Positions 29,401 to 39,955 of a DNA stretch of 64,000 bases are shown piece by piece (positions within the stretch are counted from its first letter, which is position 1; the number at the start of each line of letters is the position of its first letter). The stretch is from contig WBMZ01004773.1 of NCBI GenBank assembly GCA_013400975.1, forward strand, positions 62,001 to 126,000, given 5' to 3'. The notes below the pieces were generated by a model. That model did no database searches. It had not been told where the DNA came from and worked only from the letters and a program-made list of their open reading frames with translations. The translations under genes and the position numbers were made by a program. Source of the stretch: Atrichornis clamosus. Lineage: Eukaryota > Chordata > Aves > Passeriformes > Menuridae.

Positions 29401-31123
29401 TAAAACTAAAAGAGTTAAGCTAAAACTTACAAACAAAACAAAGTATCACAATGAATCATGGAACATCTAATTGACAAAATGTTAAACTAAAACAATTTAA
29501 CATTTTTTCCTTTATTCTTTAGGACAATTTCGAAATGAATCCTGAAAACATTTTGGTTGACCCAAGACCAGCATTTTTATTTTCTTAGCAGTTACGCCAA
29601 TGAAAATTTTTACACTGAATCCCTGGCTACAGAACATGCCATGGACACACACGGAAAGCTGTCTGTAAGAATTAATATATTTGCTTGCATTTTCACACCT
29701 GGCCTATGGATAAAGCACTTCTATCTCTGAGAAGCTAGGGTGGTAAATGTCTATTGCTTTCATTGCTCTAAGCAATAAATAAACCATCTAGTGCAAACAA
29801 AAATAAATAAGATCTCTCCATTATTACTCCCTGGTGTTTATACTGCATTCTTTAAGTGAAAAACTTTTTTTTTCATCTAGAAAGTTGAAGATTCAAACAT
29901 GCTCACATTATAAAGAGTTTGTTGAATTGATTGGGATCATAAACACAGAATTTATTTGCCTGAAAATGTTGCAGAATTTGCTCTAGAGCAAAAAAACTCT
30001 AACCAAGAGTGAGCCTGGTGCTCTAAGTATTCTATAGAAAACCTGGGATTGTTTTCTCTGTTGTGATTATAGGCAAAGCAGACCTTTCAAACAGATCACA
30101 CGATCATAAAAGATTGGAGGAAAGCAAAAGATATGCTTAGAGGCAAGGTTTCCTTCAGTCTAGGGAAATCCGTGTTGGTCTAAAGAAATGAAAAATTGGG
30201 CAGAATTAATCCAAAAGGGGATCCAACTCTGCAAAATTCTTACAGGATACAACACTGCTTCCTCTTCTCCGCTTGGAGTTTCCAGGCATATTTATACTTC
30301 ACATCATTTTAGAAGTAAAGGCATAAGGTTTCAAGTGATATTCCAACAAAATCAATCTACAGATGATTACAAATCTGGGAGAGGAAAATCTAATTCCTTC
30401 TCTATTGCATCTAGCTACATCTTATACATCTGATCAAAACATTTTATTTTCATCCTAGATACACTCTTTATGACTTTTGCAAAGACGACTTTGCAATTCA
30501 TCATAGAAGAAGAGAAAGATCTAAAAAATGTGCATGCATATGCACTATTGAAGCTTTCTACAGGAATTTTAGTCAAGCCCTAAATGAAAACCAAATGACG
30601 GAAAACCCAAAAGATTCCATAAAATGTGTGCACTACAGATTCATTTTCAGGAAACAGAGAATATTACTCCACATCGGTCACAACCTTTGAATCCATAATC
30701 AGCATAATCTCACCCATTCCTCCCCGTCCTGTGAAAGAACCCAGTTCTGGATAGAACACTTTCAACTGAGTATCCAAATTTAAAATCAGCCTTCAAAAAG
30801 TTACGTGAGTTCACATTGCGTCTTCCAGCTCTAGCGTTCCCACAACAGGAACTCCTTCACTGACACAAATCCCTTTCAGGATAGATACAGAATGGGGGAA
30901 AGAAAAAGAGACGGAGATTTTCACCCAAAGGCGCCGTGAAGCACAAACACGGGCACCAAGCAGACAGGCTGGGGAGGGCTGTGTCCAGGTCGGTGTCAGC
31001 CCTGCACTTACCCAGGAAAAGCGCGGTGCCAAGCACAACAGTGCCACTCACAAAGACACCGAGGGCGATCCGTGTGGCTTTGCTGGCTGCTCTGCTGGCC
31101 TCGGGTGCTGTCTCTCCTTCCAT
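2303..31123 (-). CDS. PHEX: PHEX, phosphate-regulating M13 endopeptidase, spliced exons 1-9 (3' half off window)
   Basis: PHEX is a type II membrane zinc metallopeptidase of the neprilysin (M13) family, made by osteoblasts, osteocytes and odontoblasts. It restrains FGF23 and degrades mineralisation-inhibiting SIBLING/ASARM peptides; human loss causes X-linked hypophosphataemia. Nine minus-strand exons join in frame into 1073 nt (357 codons plus 2 nt). Exons 2-9 have exactly the human lengths (69, 162, 87, 227, 69, 117, 84, 146 nt); exon 1 has 112 coding nt against 118 in human. Visible are the short cytoplasmic tail, one membrane segment, five early ectodomain cysteines and NxS/T sequons in exons 3, 6, 7 and 8. 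The HExxH zinc motif lies in exon 17, so it is outside the window. No frameshift or stop was found; the gene looks functional. Confidence 0.97.
2759..2842 (-). CDS. PHEX: PHEX exon 8
   Basis: This 84-nt exon lies between TTCACCAG and CAG|GTTGGT. It encodes [18 protein letters not shown] followed by [10 protein letters not shown]. It carries two glycosylation sequons (NRT and NIS), both conserved with human PHEX. Confidence 0.97.
4043..4070. repeat. Perfect 11-bp inverted repeat, 6-nt loop
   Basis: The arms are CTCCATTAAAT (4043-4053) and its exact complement ATTTAATGGAG (4060-4070), separated by ACTTTC. It could form a hairpin in the PHEX pre-mRNA (intron 7) or in single-stranded DNA. No function is known. 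Confidence 0.8.
5349..5412 (-). mobile_element. CR1 LINE 3'-end fragment
   Basis: The plus strand reads TATAGAATCACTTAGGTTGG and then a degraded AAAAGACATGTAAGGTC. This is the reverse complement of the CR1 3' terminus, so the element's sense strand is minus. Only the terminal 60 or so bases are clear; the sequence to about 5700 might be older CR1 but I cannot show it. Confidence 0.65.
5899..6015 (-). CDS. PHEX: PHEX exon 7
   Basis: This 117-nt exon lies between TTCACAG and GAG|GTTGGT. It encodes [20 protein letters not shown], then [19 protein letters not shown]. An NAS sequon is present. The donor GTTGGT has T at +3, and the next exon uses the same unusual hexamer. The open frame runs on upstream into intron 6, but homology and the acceptor fix the exon start. 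Confidence 0.97.
6016..6579 (-). other. PHEX: PHEX intron 6
   Basis: 564 bp. It is open on the minus strand for some distance upstream of exon 7, which makes exon 7 look like a longer ORF. No repeats or further exons were recognised. Confidence 0.85.
6580..6648 (-). CDS. PHEX: PHEX exon 6
   Basis: This 69-nt exon lies between TTTAACAG and TCT|GTAAGT. It encodes [18 protein letters not shown] followed by TEAKS, which contains an NTT glycosylation sequon at the position of the human NST sequon. Both junctions are phase 0. Confidence 0.96.
6649..8916 (-). other. PHEX: PHEX intron 5
   Basis: About 2.27 kb, strongly A+T-rich around 7030-7150. I see no repeat family, exon or RNA gene. Confidence 0.8.
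8917..9143 (-). CDS. PHEX: PHEX exon 5
   Basis: This is the largest PHEX exon here (227 nt), between an ATTTCAG acceptor and an AAG|GTACAA donor. It encodes [20 protein letters not shown], then [20 protein letters not shown], then [18 protein letters not shown], ending in YILK. Residue-level agreement with human PHEX exon 5 is very high, including the invariant core [17 protein letters not shown]. The frame ends on a codon boundary, as in human. Confidence 0.98.
9144..10203 (-). other. PHEX: PHEX intron 4
   Basis: About 1.06 kb. It contains a perfect 9-bp inverted repeat at 9759-9784 (arms CCAGGGCTG and CAGCCCTGG, 8-nt loop). Otherwise I see nothing recognisable. Confidence 0.8.
10204..10290 (-). 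CDS. PHEX: PHEX exon 4
   Basis: This 87-nt exon lies between TTTTTCAG and A|GTAAGT. It encodes [20 protein letters not shown], then LYASCMNE, and includes the conserved SC cysteine. The codon split across the intron 3 junction reads GCC (Ala), where human PHEX has Glu. It is isolated by the 15-kb intron 3 on its 5' side. Confidence 0.96.
12530..12740. other. G+C-rich patch in PHEX intron 3
   Basis: About 200 bp with clearly higher G+C and several CpGs inside an A+T-rich intron, open on both strands for 72 codons. No protein family, repeat or RNA is recognised. It may be an old insertion or a regulatory patch. Confidence 0.3.
19140..19480. promoter_or_regulatory. Candidate intronic enhancer, clustered homeodomain core sites
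   Basis: More than ten ATTA/TAAT cores fall between about 19265 and 19402, including TAATTAAT at 19378-19385, GAATTAAT, and ATTAATG near 19324. They are embedded in non-repetitive, compositionally varied sequence rather than in a microsatellite. This resembles conserved vertebrate non-coding elements in large developmental-gene introns. Conservation cannot be tested here, so this is an inference from composition only. Confidence 0.3.
20024..20038 (+). promoter_or_regulatory. CTCF-like motif
   Basis: GTACTAGATGGCAGC matches the CTCF core (CCRSYAGRKGGCRS) at 12 of 14 positions. The mismatches are the two leading C positions. It is in PHEX intron 3, oriented on the plus strand. Confidence 0.4.
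22634..22650. repeat. (TA)n microsatellite
   Basis: A short pure alternating TA run in PHEX intron 3. A similar interrupted run is at 17407-17433. Confidence 0.85.
22699..22754. repeat. Imperfect tandem repeat, unit about 12-15 bp (ATCTATCACATT + T tract)
   Basis: Four consecutive copies of ATCTATCACATT followed by zero to three extra T residues. The copies differ only in the T-tract length, suggesting slippage inside the unit as well as duplication of the unit. Confidence 0.85.
24523..24536. repeat. (AC)n microsatellite
   Basis: Seven AC units in PHEX intron 3, about 1 kb upstream in window coordinates of exon 3. Confidence 0.8.
25513..25674 (-). CDS. PHEX: PHEX exon 3
   Basis: This 162-nt exon lies between TTACAG and G|GTAAAT. 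It encodes [18 protein letters not shown], then YRFACDGWI, then [18 protein letters not shown] up to DLKLK. It is the strongly conserved start of the M13 N-terminal domain, with cysteines in DPC and FAC and an NQS glycosylation sequon. Phase and length equal human exon 3. Confidence 0.97.
25675..26819 (-). other. PHEX: PHEX intron 2
   Basis: About 1.15 kb. About a quarter of it is one CR1 fragment (26165-26440). The remainder is unremarkable. Confidence 0.85.
26165..26440 (-). mobile_element. CR1 LINE, 3'-truncated copy
   Basis: The plus strand reads the reverse complement of the CR1 3' region in order: GTTTGGGTTGGAAGGAACCC, then GACCAGGTTGCTCAGAGTCC, then CACTTCCAGCAATGGGGCAT, then CCAGTGCCTCACCAC and an AATTTCTTCC motif. 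The element sense strand is minus. About 270 bp remain, fading near 26415-26440. It is 5'-truncated, as usual for CR1, and too short to encode protein. Confidence 0.92.
26820..26888 (-). CDS. PHEX: PHEX exon 2
   Basis: This 69-nt exon lies between a TTTTGCAG acceptor and a G|GTAAGC donor. It encodes [15 protein letters not shown] followed by LTAECIEA. It holds the membrane-proximal stem and the first two ectodomain cysteines, which are conserved in M13 peptidases. The stem is divergent from human (KFHPKQQ against SLQAKQE), while the cysteine pair and the flanking CIEA are kept. Confidence 0.95.
27257..27400 (-). mobile_element. CR1 LINE 3' fragment containing an expanded minisatellite
   Basis: ACAGGATGGCTTGGGTTGG, then AAGGGACCTCAGAGGTC, then CCAACACCCTGCC and GGCAGAGGCACCTTCC follow the reverse complement of the CR1 3' end. 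The element then runs directly into the 22-bp tandem repeat, whose first copy still resembles the CR1 segment (CACCTTCCACnAGA). Confidence 0.75.
27324..27400. repeat. 22-bp minisatellite, about 3.5 copies
   Basis: Copies start at 27324, 27346 and 27368, with a partial copy at 27390. Each begins CACCTTCC and ends CAGGCCG. Copies 2 and 3 are identical; copy 1 has A for G at one position (CCACC against CCGCC). Because 22 is not a multiple of 3, the array opens several overlapping frames on both strands, which explains the cluster of 80-170-codon ORFs here; none is a credible gene. Confidence 0.92.
31012..31123 (-). CDS. PHEX: PHEX exon 1 (start codon, cytoplasmic tail, membrane anchor)
   Basis: The ATG at 31123 opens a reading frame beginning [10 protein letters not shown], followed by a basic stretch (SKATR) and a hydrophobic segment ([19 protein letters not shown], residues about 19-37). 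This is the uncleaved signal-anchor of a type II protein. It aligns with human PHEX residues 1-39 but is two residues shorter in the tail. The exon ends CTG G|GTAAGT, phase 1 as in human. The Kozak context is moderate: C at -3 but G at +4. No other in-frame ATG fits the family start. Confidence 0.95.
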
Positions 31124-31440
31124 CAGGGTAGCTTGGGATGTGCTTGCTCTCGCAGAAGTCTGGCTTTCCCCTGCTGCTGTCGTGTCAGTGTTTCAACTGT
31201 TCACAAACTGTGCCCATGAGCTCTCCTCCTCCTCTCTCCTATTTAAAACTCCAGGTTTCTGTCATGAACCATTTCCTAAGCGCTTCCTGCTCTCTCCCTC
31301 TCAAAGCAAAATCACGTGTGAAGTAGTAGCTGTCTCCTACGTTTTCCTCTGCCCAGGAGGAGGAAAGGCAAGCGGGGGCCACTGTGCGTGCAGCCCTTGC
31401 TGCCTGTAGAGCCTCGAGGAGCCAATCGCTCAGCAGGCCC
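31124..31440 (-). promoter_or_regulatory. PHEX: Candidate PHEX 5' UTR and proximal promoter
   Basis: Directly upstream of the PHEX ATG on the minus strand is a TATA-like TTTTAAATAGG at 31248-31238. It would place transcription start near 31210 and leave a 5' UTR of about 90 nt. Further upstream are an E-box CACGTG (31313-31318) and an inverted CCAAT box (31422-31426). The region is richer in G+C than its flanks but is not a large CpG island. The elements are seen; their use is inferred. Confidence 0.4.
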
Positions 31441-32779
31441 CTTATCAGGGGTGCCGAGCACCAGCGTTTCACAACGGCGCGGAACAGATGTTTTAACTAT
31501 TCAAAGAGCTGCAAACCCTTTGCAATCAAAGCAGGATTGCTGACAACTTCTACAAACACAAGTCTGACGGAAGGTTTTCTTTTTTCCTCCTTGCACTTAT
31601 TTAAGAAGACTAATGATCTGCTGACTAAAGTTTTCTCCTTTTAAACCATTGCTGCTGCATCATTTGGCGTCACCAGAAGAGGTACCCACTCAGCAGACAA
31701 ATCCCTTTTTAAAGCTTCCTAAAAACTCTTAGAATATCATATAGCATTTTATTTTGGGAATTTGGTATGTGACACTGTGTGCCAAAAATCACAGTCAAGC
31801 AGCACAAAGCAATAATCATCACAACCTACAGAACAGTCCTGCTCTAAAAGCTAGATCTGTTTTTTCCAGGCAAGATATTTCAGTCCTTGCTGATACACAA
31901 TACATTTTTAGAGATGATCCTATGCTTCCAAGTCAAGTACTACTATAGCCTTAGTGTAAAATTATTTATTTGGTGCTTTATGATGATGTGGAATTAAAAA
32001 GAAAAAAGTCTTATTTAGATGTATTTCTCAGTGGTGTAGACAATAATCCTCTCACCATGTGGCAAACTTCACCCATTTATCAAGTAACAAAATTAGTGAT
32101 TTGAGGGCAATTCTCTGAGCTGAGTGTGACATTCAGCCCTCTGAGGAGCTCTTGCTTTCTCCAGAGCCGGACTTTCATGCAAAACATACGGATGCAGGGA
32201 GAGGCAGCACCATGCTCATGCCCTCAACAACAGTTTATATGCCTGAGTTACTTTAATGTGGACTTCTAAGTTCTTATCTCAGCCCCCAACCATCCTGATA
32301 AAAAGCTGCACAAGTAGAGAGCAGAAAGACATACATATGTCACAAAACGTGTGCGATGGCAGTTGTTAGTTTGGAGACCGAATGCTTTTTCCATGTGATC
32401 ACAGGCACACAAGTTGTCCTGTGTGTCACGTGGACATAAAGGGAAAGCCTACTCTATCTAGAAGAAGACTTAGAGTTTGAAGGTCCCAAAATCCTCACTC
32501 CTCAACCCCCTTTACAGCCTCAGTGGGGTTCCTCAAACAAAATGCCCTCAGTTCTTATTCCCGTCTCTCTTCAGCAGGAAGCTCCAAGAGGACATTCTCA
32601 TCTCTGCTTGGTGCAAAACAGGAAAAAAGCATTTATTCCTTTTCATCTGCCTATTGTCCCACATATAACCCATCATTTTTCACATCCCTCAGCTGGGGAA
32701 CAAGAGGCAAATGATGCCACGGAACCAGGAGGACCACATGCCTCCCAGTACAAAAATTCCCACTCATGCATGAATGATT

Positions 32780-32841
32780 CATAGGTTGGACTTGATGATC
32801 TCAGAGGTCTTTCCCAACTTAGTTAATTCTGTGATTCTGTG
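32780..32841 (+). mobile_element. CR1 LINE 3'-end fragment
   Basis: TAGGTTGGACTTGATGATCT, then CAGAGGTCTTTCCCAACTT, followed by the terminal octamer-like repeats ATTCTGTGATTCTGTG. This is the exact order of the CR1 3' terminus in sense orientation. Only about 60 bp survive. Confidence 0.9.
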
Positions 32842-35800
32842 ACTCCACAGGTGTGAGCAGATCTCTGGTTATAAGCAGTACCCAGTACAAGACTGTTACC
32901 TGCAGAGGTTTGAGAAGGTATTTAAGTGACGTTGGTGCAACTGAGCTTTCACATCAGAAATCACTGATCTCAAAGGGGCTGCCAAAAGGACAGGCTATTG
33001 ATACAGAAAATGCATGGACGTGGTGTGGTCTCAGCACTTAATCAACTGTGTCCGTGATCCGAATGCTGAGTAAATCTCAAAAGGGCTTTTTGACAAGCAT
33101 TTCCTATTGGTTGCCTGATGATTTTCCTACTGAACCCCTGACACTACAAATGCCGAGCTATTAGACCTATGCCTACTTTATATTCCCCAAACCAACATTA
33201 AATTATCACATCCCTACTCAATTCCCTTATAATTTCTAACTTTCAGGTTTTGCTCCCTTGTGAAGTATTAGTATGTACGTAACACTATGCTCTATCAGTG
33301 TTTCACTAGAGGGGTTTTTCTTTCAAGGTATGATCTCTTTCTAGGATAACATCAGGCCAGAAACCAAGAACAGCTTTCAACAGCACAAAGCAGCAACCAG
33401 TTATTTCTCTTTGGAAATCTGGGTGGGGAAAGGAGGTAAAAGGAAGGTAGAGAAGCAGATAACAGGGAGAGGCTGGACAATTCAGTCCCCTCTCCCAAAC
33501 ACCCAAAGAGAAGGTGAGGACTACGGGAACATGAAGCTACCCCAACAAAAACCAGCAAGCTCCAACTACAGGAGTCCACTGGAGAGCCCCAAGCAGCACA
33601 CGATCCTTGTGGCAAGAAAAATCACAGATCAGCTGTCAGCAACAGAAAGACTATTCCACGTTTGGGTTTGTGGGCTTAATTACACTGTGGCATTGTATAA
33701 ATGTCCTTCCCTCTGGCTGTGGAGCCTGGCTGTAGTCAATAACCCATCTTGGGTACAGAACTATGAAATTAGGGCTAAACCATAAACAGCTGCAGGCAAC
33801 AGCTGCAGAGCTCCATTTCTGGCAGTGTTTGAAAAGGTGCACGGAGCACATGTGAATAAGTTCCTGATACTGATGATCTGTGACAGAACTCTGTGGAATT
33901 TAATTCAGGTTTCTGATGAGCGTTCTAGGATTTGGTTGTCTTGCTCATCCTGAATCCAGCAGCTCTTTGGCAGGTACAGGATACATGGCCACGCTTACTG
34001 CTGGAACTGCTAACAGCACTCCTGGCCACTGCAGCCCAATAAGGCACTTAATGAGGCTGTGCAAAGGCTCTGCTAAGCATTCATAAAACATTGAATAGAC
34101 ACAGGGGAAAAAAAGTAATAACTAAATCCTACATATTCCAAATCACTCTTCCTTCACTCAGAATTGCCTCTGACTAAGATCCCACTCAAACAATGGGATC
34201 ACTCTGGCACTTTTAACAAAGCCAGGACAATGCACAAACAACTCTACCAAAGGCCATATGCCAGAGCTGGCAAACCCTCTGGAACATGCTCTGGGCCGAA
34301 CCACAGCAAGAGTGTCCCAGCTTCTAGGAAAGGCTTGACTGTGTTTGTGTGTGTGCATGCACGGGAATGGACACTCACAAATACATGCACGTGTGCATTA
34401 TCCTGCTCTTCCACAAGCAGACACAATCCTCACTTCCATCCATTATGCCAGAGTCAGACGAGCACTTGATCAGAGCTAAAATCAATAGTGCTATGTCAGC
34501 TTCTCCTCACATAGCTTGGTTCGAGGAAGTTCCCATTTACTGAGGTTTGATTATTCAATATATAAACAAAATCACACCTTTTGCCTAGTTTTCACTGGAA
34601 CAGTCAAAACCAGTTGCATAGGTGTTGCTGAATGTCTGGACAGCAAAACAGCTTGAGGACAGCACATGGTCAGCCCAAGCTTGCTGAGAGAACCTACTTG
34701 CAATGAGCCTGAGTACCGAAAAACATTTAATCTTTCTGGCATTTAGATAACTTCCAAACATATTAAAACAATTACTGATACTTTTTATACAGACAGAAAA
34801 AAACCCCAAGTTCATTTTTACATGTAAACCCCAACATAACACATGTAAAACATACTAGGTTACACCAATACATCAGTTACAGACATTTCCTCAGAAGTGC
34901 ACATTAAACACTTGCCCTATCTGGACGTGCCTGATGGGTTACTTCAGAGCAAGTGCAGCTTAACAGAAGCAGTCCATGATCACAGGATCACAGCTTTGGC
35001 GATGTAGTATTGACCATTTTTAGCTCATGGTAAAAGGAAGAACAGAGCCACCACCACACTGATGGAAGCAGAAACACCAGATACAGCTCGAGTGGCTTCT
35101 TCAGAGAAGCAGAGGTATATGTTGGCTTCACTGAAAGAGATTAATTAGTGTGGGTCAGAGTAAAGGCTGTATTCCATCCCATTTCAAGGCTTCCACCCTG
35201 GCGCCTTGACCTGCTTTTTAGAACTATGCAGCTGTTGTAGCCAGAACCGGGCCTTACGTACACAAAAGGTGCTTGAGAAAAGCCCAACATGTTGCATTTG
35301 AAGACAGCTTGACCAGATCTGGTTGTCACCAGATCTCTGAATTTTATAAATTACACTCCCTTGGATACAAAAGCTGCCAAATTTCTGTGCTGCAGCCAAC
35401 AGAAACCACACTCTGGCACAACATCATGTCCTTTATTCATATGACAGATACAGCTGGAAATAAATGACTCCATTGTTTTCCACTGGTGCAGCCACATCAC
35501 AGAAGTCCTCAGTGCATCTGTGAGAATGTGGGTCATTAATTAGGAGTCAATACTGAGCCAGCAGGATTTGCAGGGCTCCAAACTCTGCTGGTGGCAAGCT
35601 TTTCCACTAACTATAACTGCAGCTGTGGAGAAAACACCCTGCAAAGCAGAAAACTTTGTTCTCCAAGACTTAATACCCCAAATCAATTTTCTTTTCCTTT
35701 TCAATTCCAGGAAGGCCAAGCTATTCTCATTACTCCAAGTAAAATTTGTCCCTGTTGCAGGAAATATTGCACTCTCTGACCAAAAGGTGCTTATAACTAA

Positions 35801-38800
35801 CCCAAACCGTAACTGACTATGACAACCAACATCTGGGATGATTAAAGTTAAGGCACTCGACTTTGCAAGTTTTAGAGCTGCTTTTGAAAAAGCACTTTAA
35901 TGAAACAACGTGTATGTTCTCAAGCAGAAAGAACTGCTTTAGGTCTTCCAGCAATTTTTCTTCAAGAAGCACATTAAATTATAGCTAAACAAAACACTGC
36001 TTCTCCTGAAGACCACATTCACACTACAACTAGAGCCTGTTTACATAGAGCCATCACAGGTGCATCCCTCCCATCCCTCATCCCACTGTGTAGATTAAAC
36101 AAGGGTGCATGCTGACATGGACTGTAGAAAGGCATCTTAGTAGGGGACTAAGAAATATGTAAGATACCCTGGGGTAACTCAGAGCAGATCTTTGCTTTTT
36201 TCATATGATCTAACTGTGAACATAAGCTGTAAAGACACTGAAAAAGACATTGCTGGGAAATGTCTCTTTTCCAGTGGCCACAGCTGTAGGTGCATGGCTG
36301 CAGGCAGGAAACAAATATTTGTTGTTTCCTTAAAATATTGCATCAGGCCACCAGAAGCTTTACCCACTTACTTTGCTTTACCCAGGTATCCGCTCACAGC
36401 TGTCAGTCTATTTATATGAACAGTGCAAGCAAGGAAGCTTAGTTACCACTGAGTTTGTGTCCCGTGGATGAATTTTCAGGTGTGTAATGAGACACACATT
36501 CCCTGGCATTTTAAATCAAAAGAGAGGAGAGCCACCAGCCCCACAGGTGGCTACTTCCAGCATCTACCAAAGAGATCCCTGTGCTGTGACTCTCCTCTCA
36601 GAGAGGCATGACTGCCTCTGCAAAAGCAAAGGCTCCTGCCTGCTCTCCCACTTGGATCTCCAGCAGCACAAATCTGTCTCTGACAGCAGCAGAGCTCAGA
36701 GACAGCTGTAGCCAGGAGCAGAGCAATTGCTCCACAGAGGTGCCACTGAACAGGTAACAGGCACTCTGTCACTGTTATCTACTCACTTGCTTGTGCTAAC
36801 TTTTGTAGAAAACCAGAAAAAGTGGAGCAAAAACTCCTCCAAGTGCTTCACCAGCAAGGCAGCAGAGCTCAGCAGTCCCATCAGGTACCTGCTCTGGTGA
36901 AAGCTCTTCTTGCACAAGGGCTGTTGGTCACATCCTCCGCACAACAAACGCACCTACCAAGGGCTTGTAGCAGAAGCAAGAGTCCTTTTCACCCAGGAAA
37001 TGAGCTCTCAGAAGTTAATATCTTTGAACCCAAATCCCCTCTGTGAAATTTGACTCAAGTTGGCTGACAAGGTCCAGTGTTACTAAGCAAGGCTTGGTGG
37101 GAGAGAGGGGGCACAGAACCAGAGAAGCACAACTGCACAACCTCTGTTTTCAGAAGAACACAGCCTGGCAAAAAAACCCAAAACCTGAAAAAAACCATGC
37201 CTGCTCTTCCAGGTTATTGCTACAACCAGCTCAAGATCTTCCTGAAGTGAGTCTTATTTTAAAGACTTTTACTCAATTCAGTTCTTTTTCTTCTTCCTCA
37301 TCTCCAAATTAGACTAAAACTAACTTTGCGCACAGCTAAAAGCCAGAAAAATCCCACCTTAAATACGATGTCCTAAATAAAATACCCCTTGACAACAGGA
37401 GATTTTGTGTCTATCAATTCAGTGGAGGTATTTCTAGATGTTGTCTGTTCTTGTCTCCATCTTGGTGCAACTCCAGTTACTATGTACATATCTGTGAATG
37501 ATGAAAAGCAGCCCCTCAGGAGAATTTAAATGTATTTAGTCAGCAAGTTCTTGGGAAAGGGGAGACCAGAGTCAGATCAGGTTGAAACCACAGCATGAGG
37601 CCCTATGGGACAGGATCGTCAACACCAAACATTTGGTTTTGCTTTCCTGAAGTTCCAGAAATCCTCAAAAATCAGTTAGGCACCAACTATAATTATCTTT
37701 ACCAGTCAAATTGCTATGTCTCTGACAGCCCTTCCCTGAAGTTTCCAACATCTCTATTTAAAATAAAGCTCTGTTGTCTTCTTTCCTATTAACACAAGGC
37801 CATGAAACACATACGGATTTGTCACTGCCTTACATCTTTATGGATTTGTAACCAAACATGATTAAAAACAAAAGGAAAAACTGAGTAAAACCTGCTGACA
37901 CTTGCCTGGACTATTGGCTGTATTCATATATATTTCTCAAAGTCAGTGCTTCAGATCTTCATTACATTTGAAATAATTAGTGTATGAACTTCAAGCTTAT
38001 CACAATGCTTGGGCAGAGGACTTATCTAGGAAAACATGTAGTGATGTTCTTCTTTTGTGACTTATCTGCACACACTGGAGTAGGAAAGTAGGTGTTTTGG
38101 ATTACTTGGTTTCAACTTCTATTACTGTAAAAAAAGTGCATGAGATGAGCACACATCTGAAAAGGGTTTCAGCAAAATGTCAAACATTGTTTCTGCTCTG
38201 AGCAGAATAATTAGAGAAAAACAGTTATGCCTCTGTAAAAGGCAAAAATGGAATAGAAATTCAGCAGTAAAGTTAAAATAGCATTAGAAAAGGTGGTTGC
38301 AGCTTGTAAGGGGATCCAAAGCGCCAGAGATATATTATTTTATATTGCTGAAGACATCCACAACTTGGCCTTCTCCACCATCAAAGCCAAAAGATGAATA
38401 AATGGAAAAATGAAAATTTGAAGGGAAGTTCTGACAAAGTTGTGAGTCTGGAGCCCTGAGAAGCTGCAAGATGAAAATATCAGTGGCAATACACTGTCAC
38501 TAATTTTATCTACCCTGAGGACAAAGTGGAAGGCAAAACAAGCACCAGAATAAGGATTTCTGTTCTGTCAAACATACCCAAACTCCTTGTTAGAGATAAA
38601 AAGCTGGATCATTATGTGCTATTGCTCCCCACAAATTTTCACTGGAACCCAAGAACAAGTAGCTGGATTAGGGACACCCTGATGAAAGGGCCTCAGTATG
38701 GCTCTAACTAGCTACTCTTAGATATTTAAATAACTGTGCAAAGAAATCAGCAATAGTGTTAGCAGAGTTAATAACAATGACAAAAACAGTTGTGACCAAA

Positions 38801-39933
38801 CTTGCTTACAGGGAAGGAAAATCAAGCTGACCAAAGCTAAATCCTTTTCTCAAGCTTGCAGAAGGGATCACACTCTTCTGAAAAAATTTCCTTAGCTTCT
38901 TCAACATGCACTTCCCAAGCAAATGACAGAATTTTAGTCCACTAAAAGACGCTGATAAATTCACAGGTATTTAATAATGTAAGGCTATTTCTGCTGACAG
39001 TTCGTTGAAATTACCGCAAACATAATCAGCCTCTTCCTTGGCTGAACTGGTTGACTGAAATCGGAGATTCATTATCCAACTTTACAACAAGATTCAAGTA
39101 AAACTTTCATGAAGATTGTGCTTTTAATAACAAAGTGATAGACATGGTAAGTGTCTTGCAATTTGGACTACAAACAGAAATAAGATTGGCCAGAACACAC
39201 TCCGTGTATCTGCTTTACCTAAGCAGAAGTCTGCGGGCAGGCAGACTTTTTGCTTCTCAAAACAAAGCAGGAGTATCATGGCTTTTGAAGCAGTAATTAT
39301 TGAGAGAAAATCAGAGCCTGTAGAGGCATATTCCATCTCCCCAAACCAGAGAGAAAGCACGCACTCCCAGACTACATCTGGACTAAGACACAAGAGAGAA
39401 ATCTGACTTGACTCCACATGTGAGTACAACCCCCAGCATGTTCAGGGCAGCTGGGGACAGGGGAACACCGGTAAGGCCTTGATGAGGACTGCAGTGTGTT
39501 ATGGGCATCAGAGAGATCAGGACTCCAGGCTGTGCTGTAGCCAGACAGGATGTGGTCACAGAGCCAAGGCTCTCGACTCTTTTTAGTGAAAGACCTCCAT
39601 CCCTCACAGGTCTTTTTTACGTGTCCCAGAGCCTAAGACCTGCTCCTCTTTACACAGGTCTTTCCTAACATTCTCTGGTTCCAAGACTTTCTCCGGAAAA
39701 GCAGTCTGAAAAAAGGCAGTGCCACGTTCCTGCTTTTCATCAAGGCACTGACGATTACTGAAATGAATTCATTCCCTTTGCAGCCACTGCTCAGGTGTTA
39801 TCAGGTGAACAGGTGATCCGCACAGGTTATCAGGGGTGATGCAAATGCAGCTCATTTCACTGAGTCAATCAGATAAACTCATGCTCCTGTCCAGGCTTTT
39901 ACAGTGTGATGCCATGACTACATTTTCTTGGGG

Positions 39934-39955
39934 CAATACCTCTTAAGAGGTATTG
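39934..39955. repeat. Perfect 22-bp palindrome, no spacer
   Basis: CAATACCTCTT is immediately followed by its exact reverse complement AAGAGGTATTG. The symmetry stops sharply at both ends. It lies in the SMS-PHEX intergenic region. Confidence 0.9.

Larger units (their letters stand above)
26889..31011 (-). other. PHEX: PHEX intron 1
   Basis: About 4.1 kb. It carries a CR1 remnant with an internal minisatellite (27257-27400), a two-copy direct repeat of about 21 bp around ATTAAGTAAATA at 27029-27073, and a locally G+C-rich stretch at 28900-29170. A 105-codon open frame there (minus) resembles nothing known. No second promoter or exon could be identified. Confidence 0.8.

Noticed and set aside
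30936..31409. 157-codon plus-strand open frame
   Set aside because: It is antisense to PHEX exon 1 and its promoter; the sequence is the shadow of a G+C-richer region with no family features.
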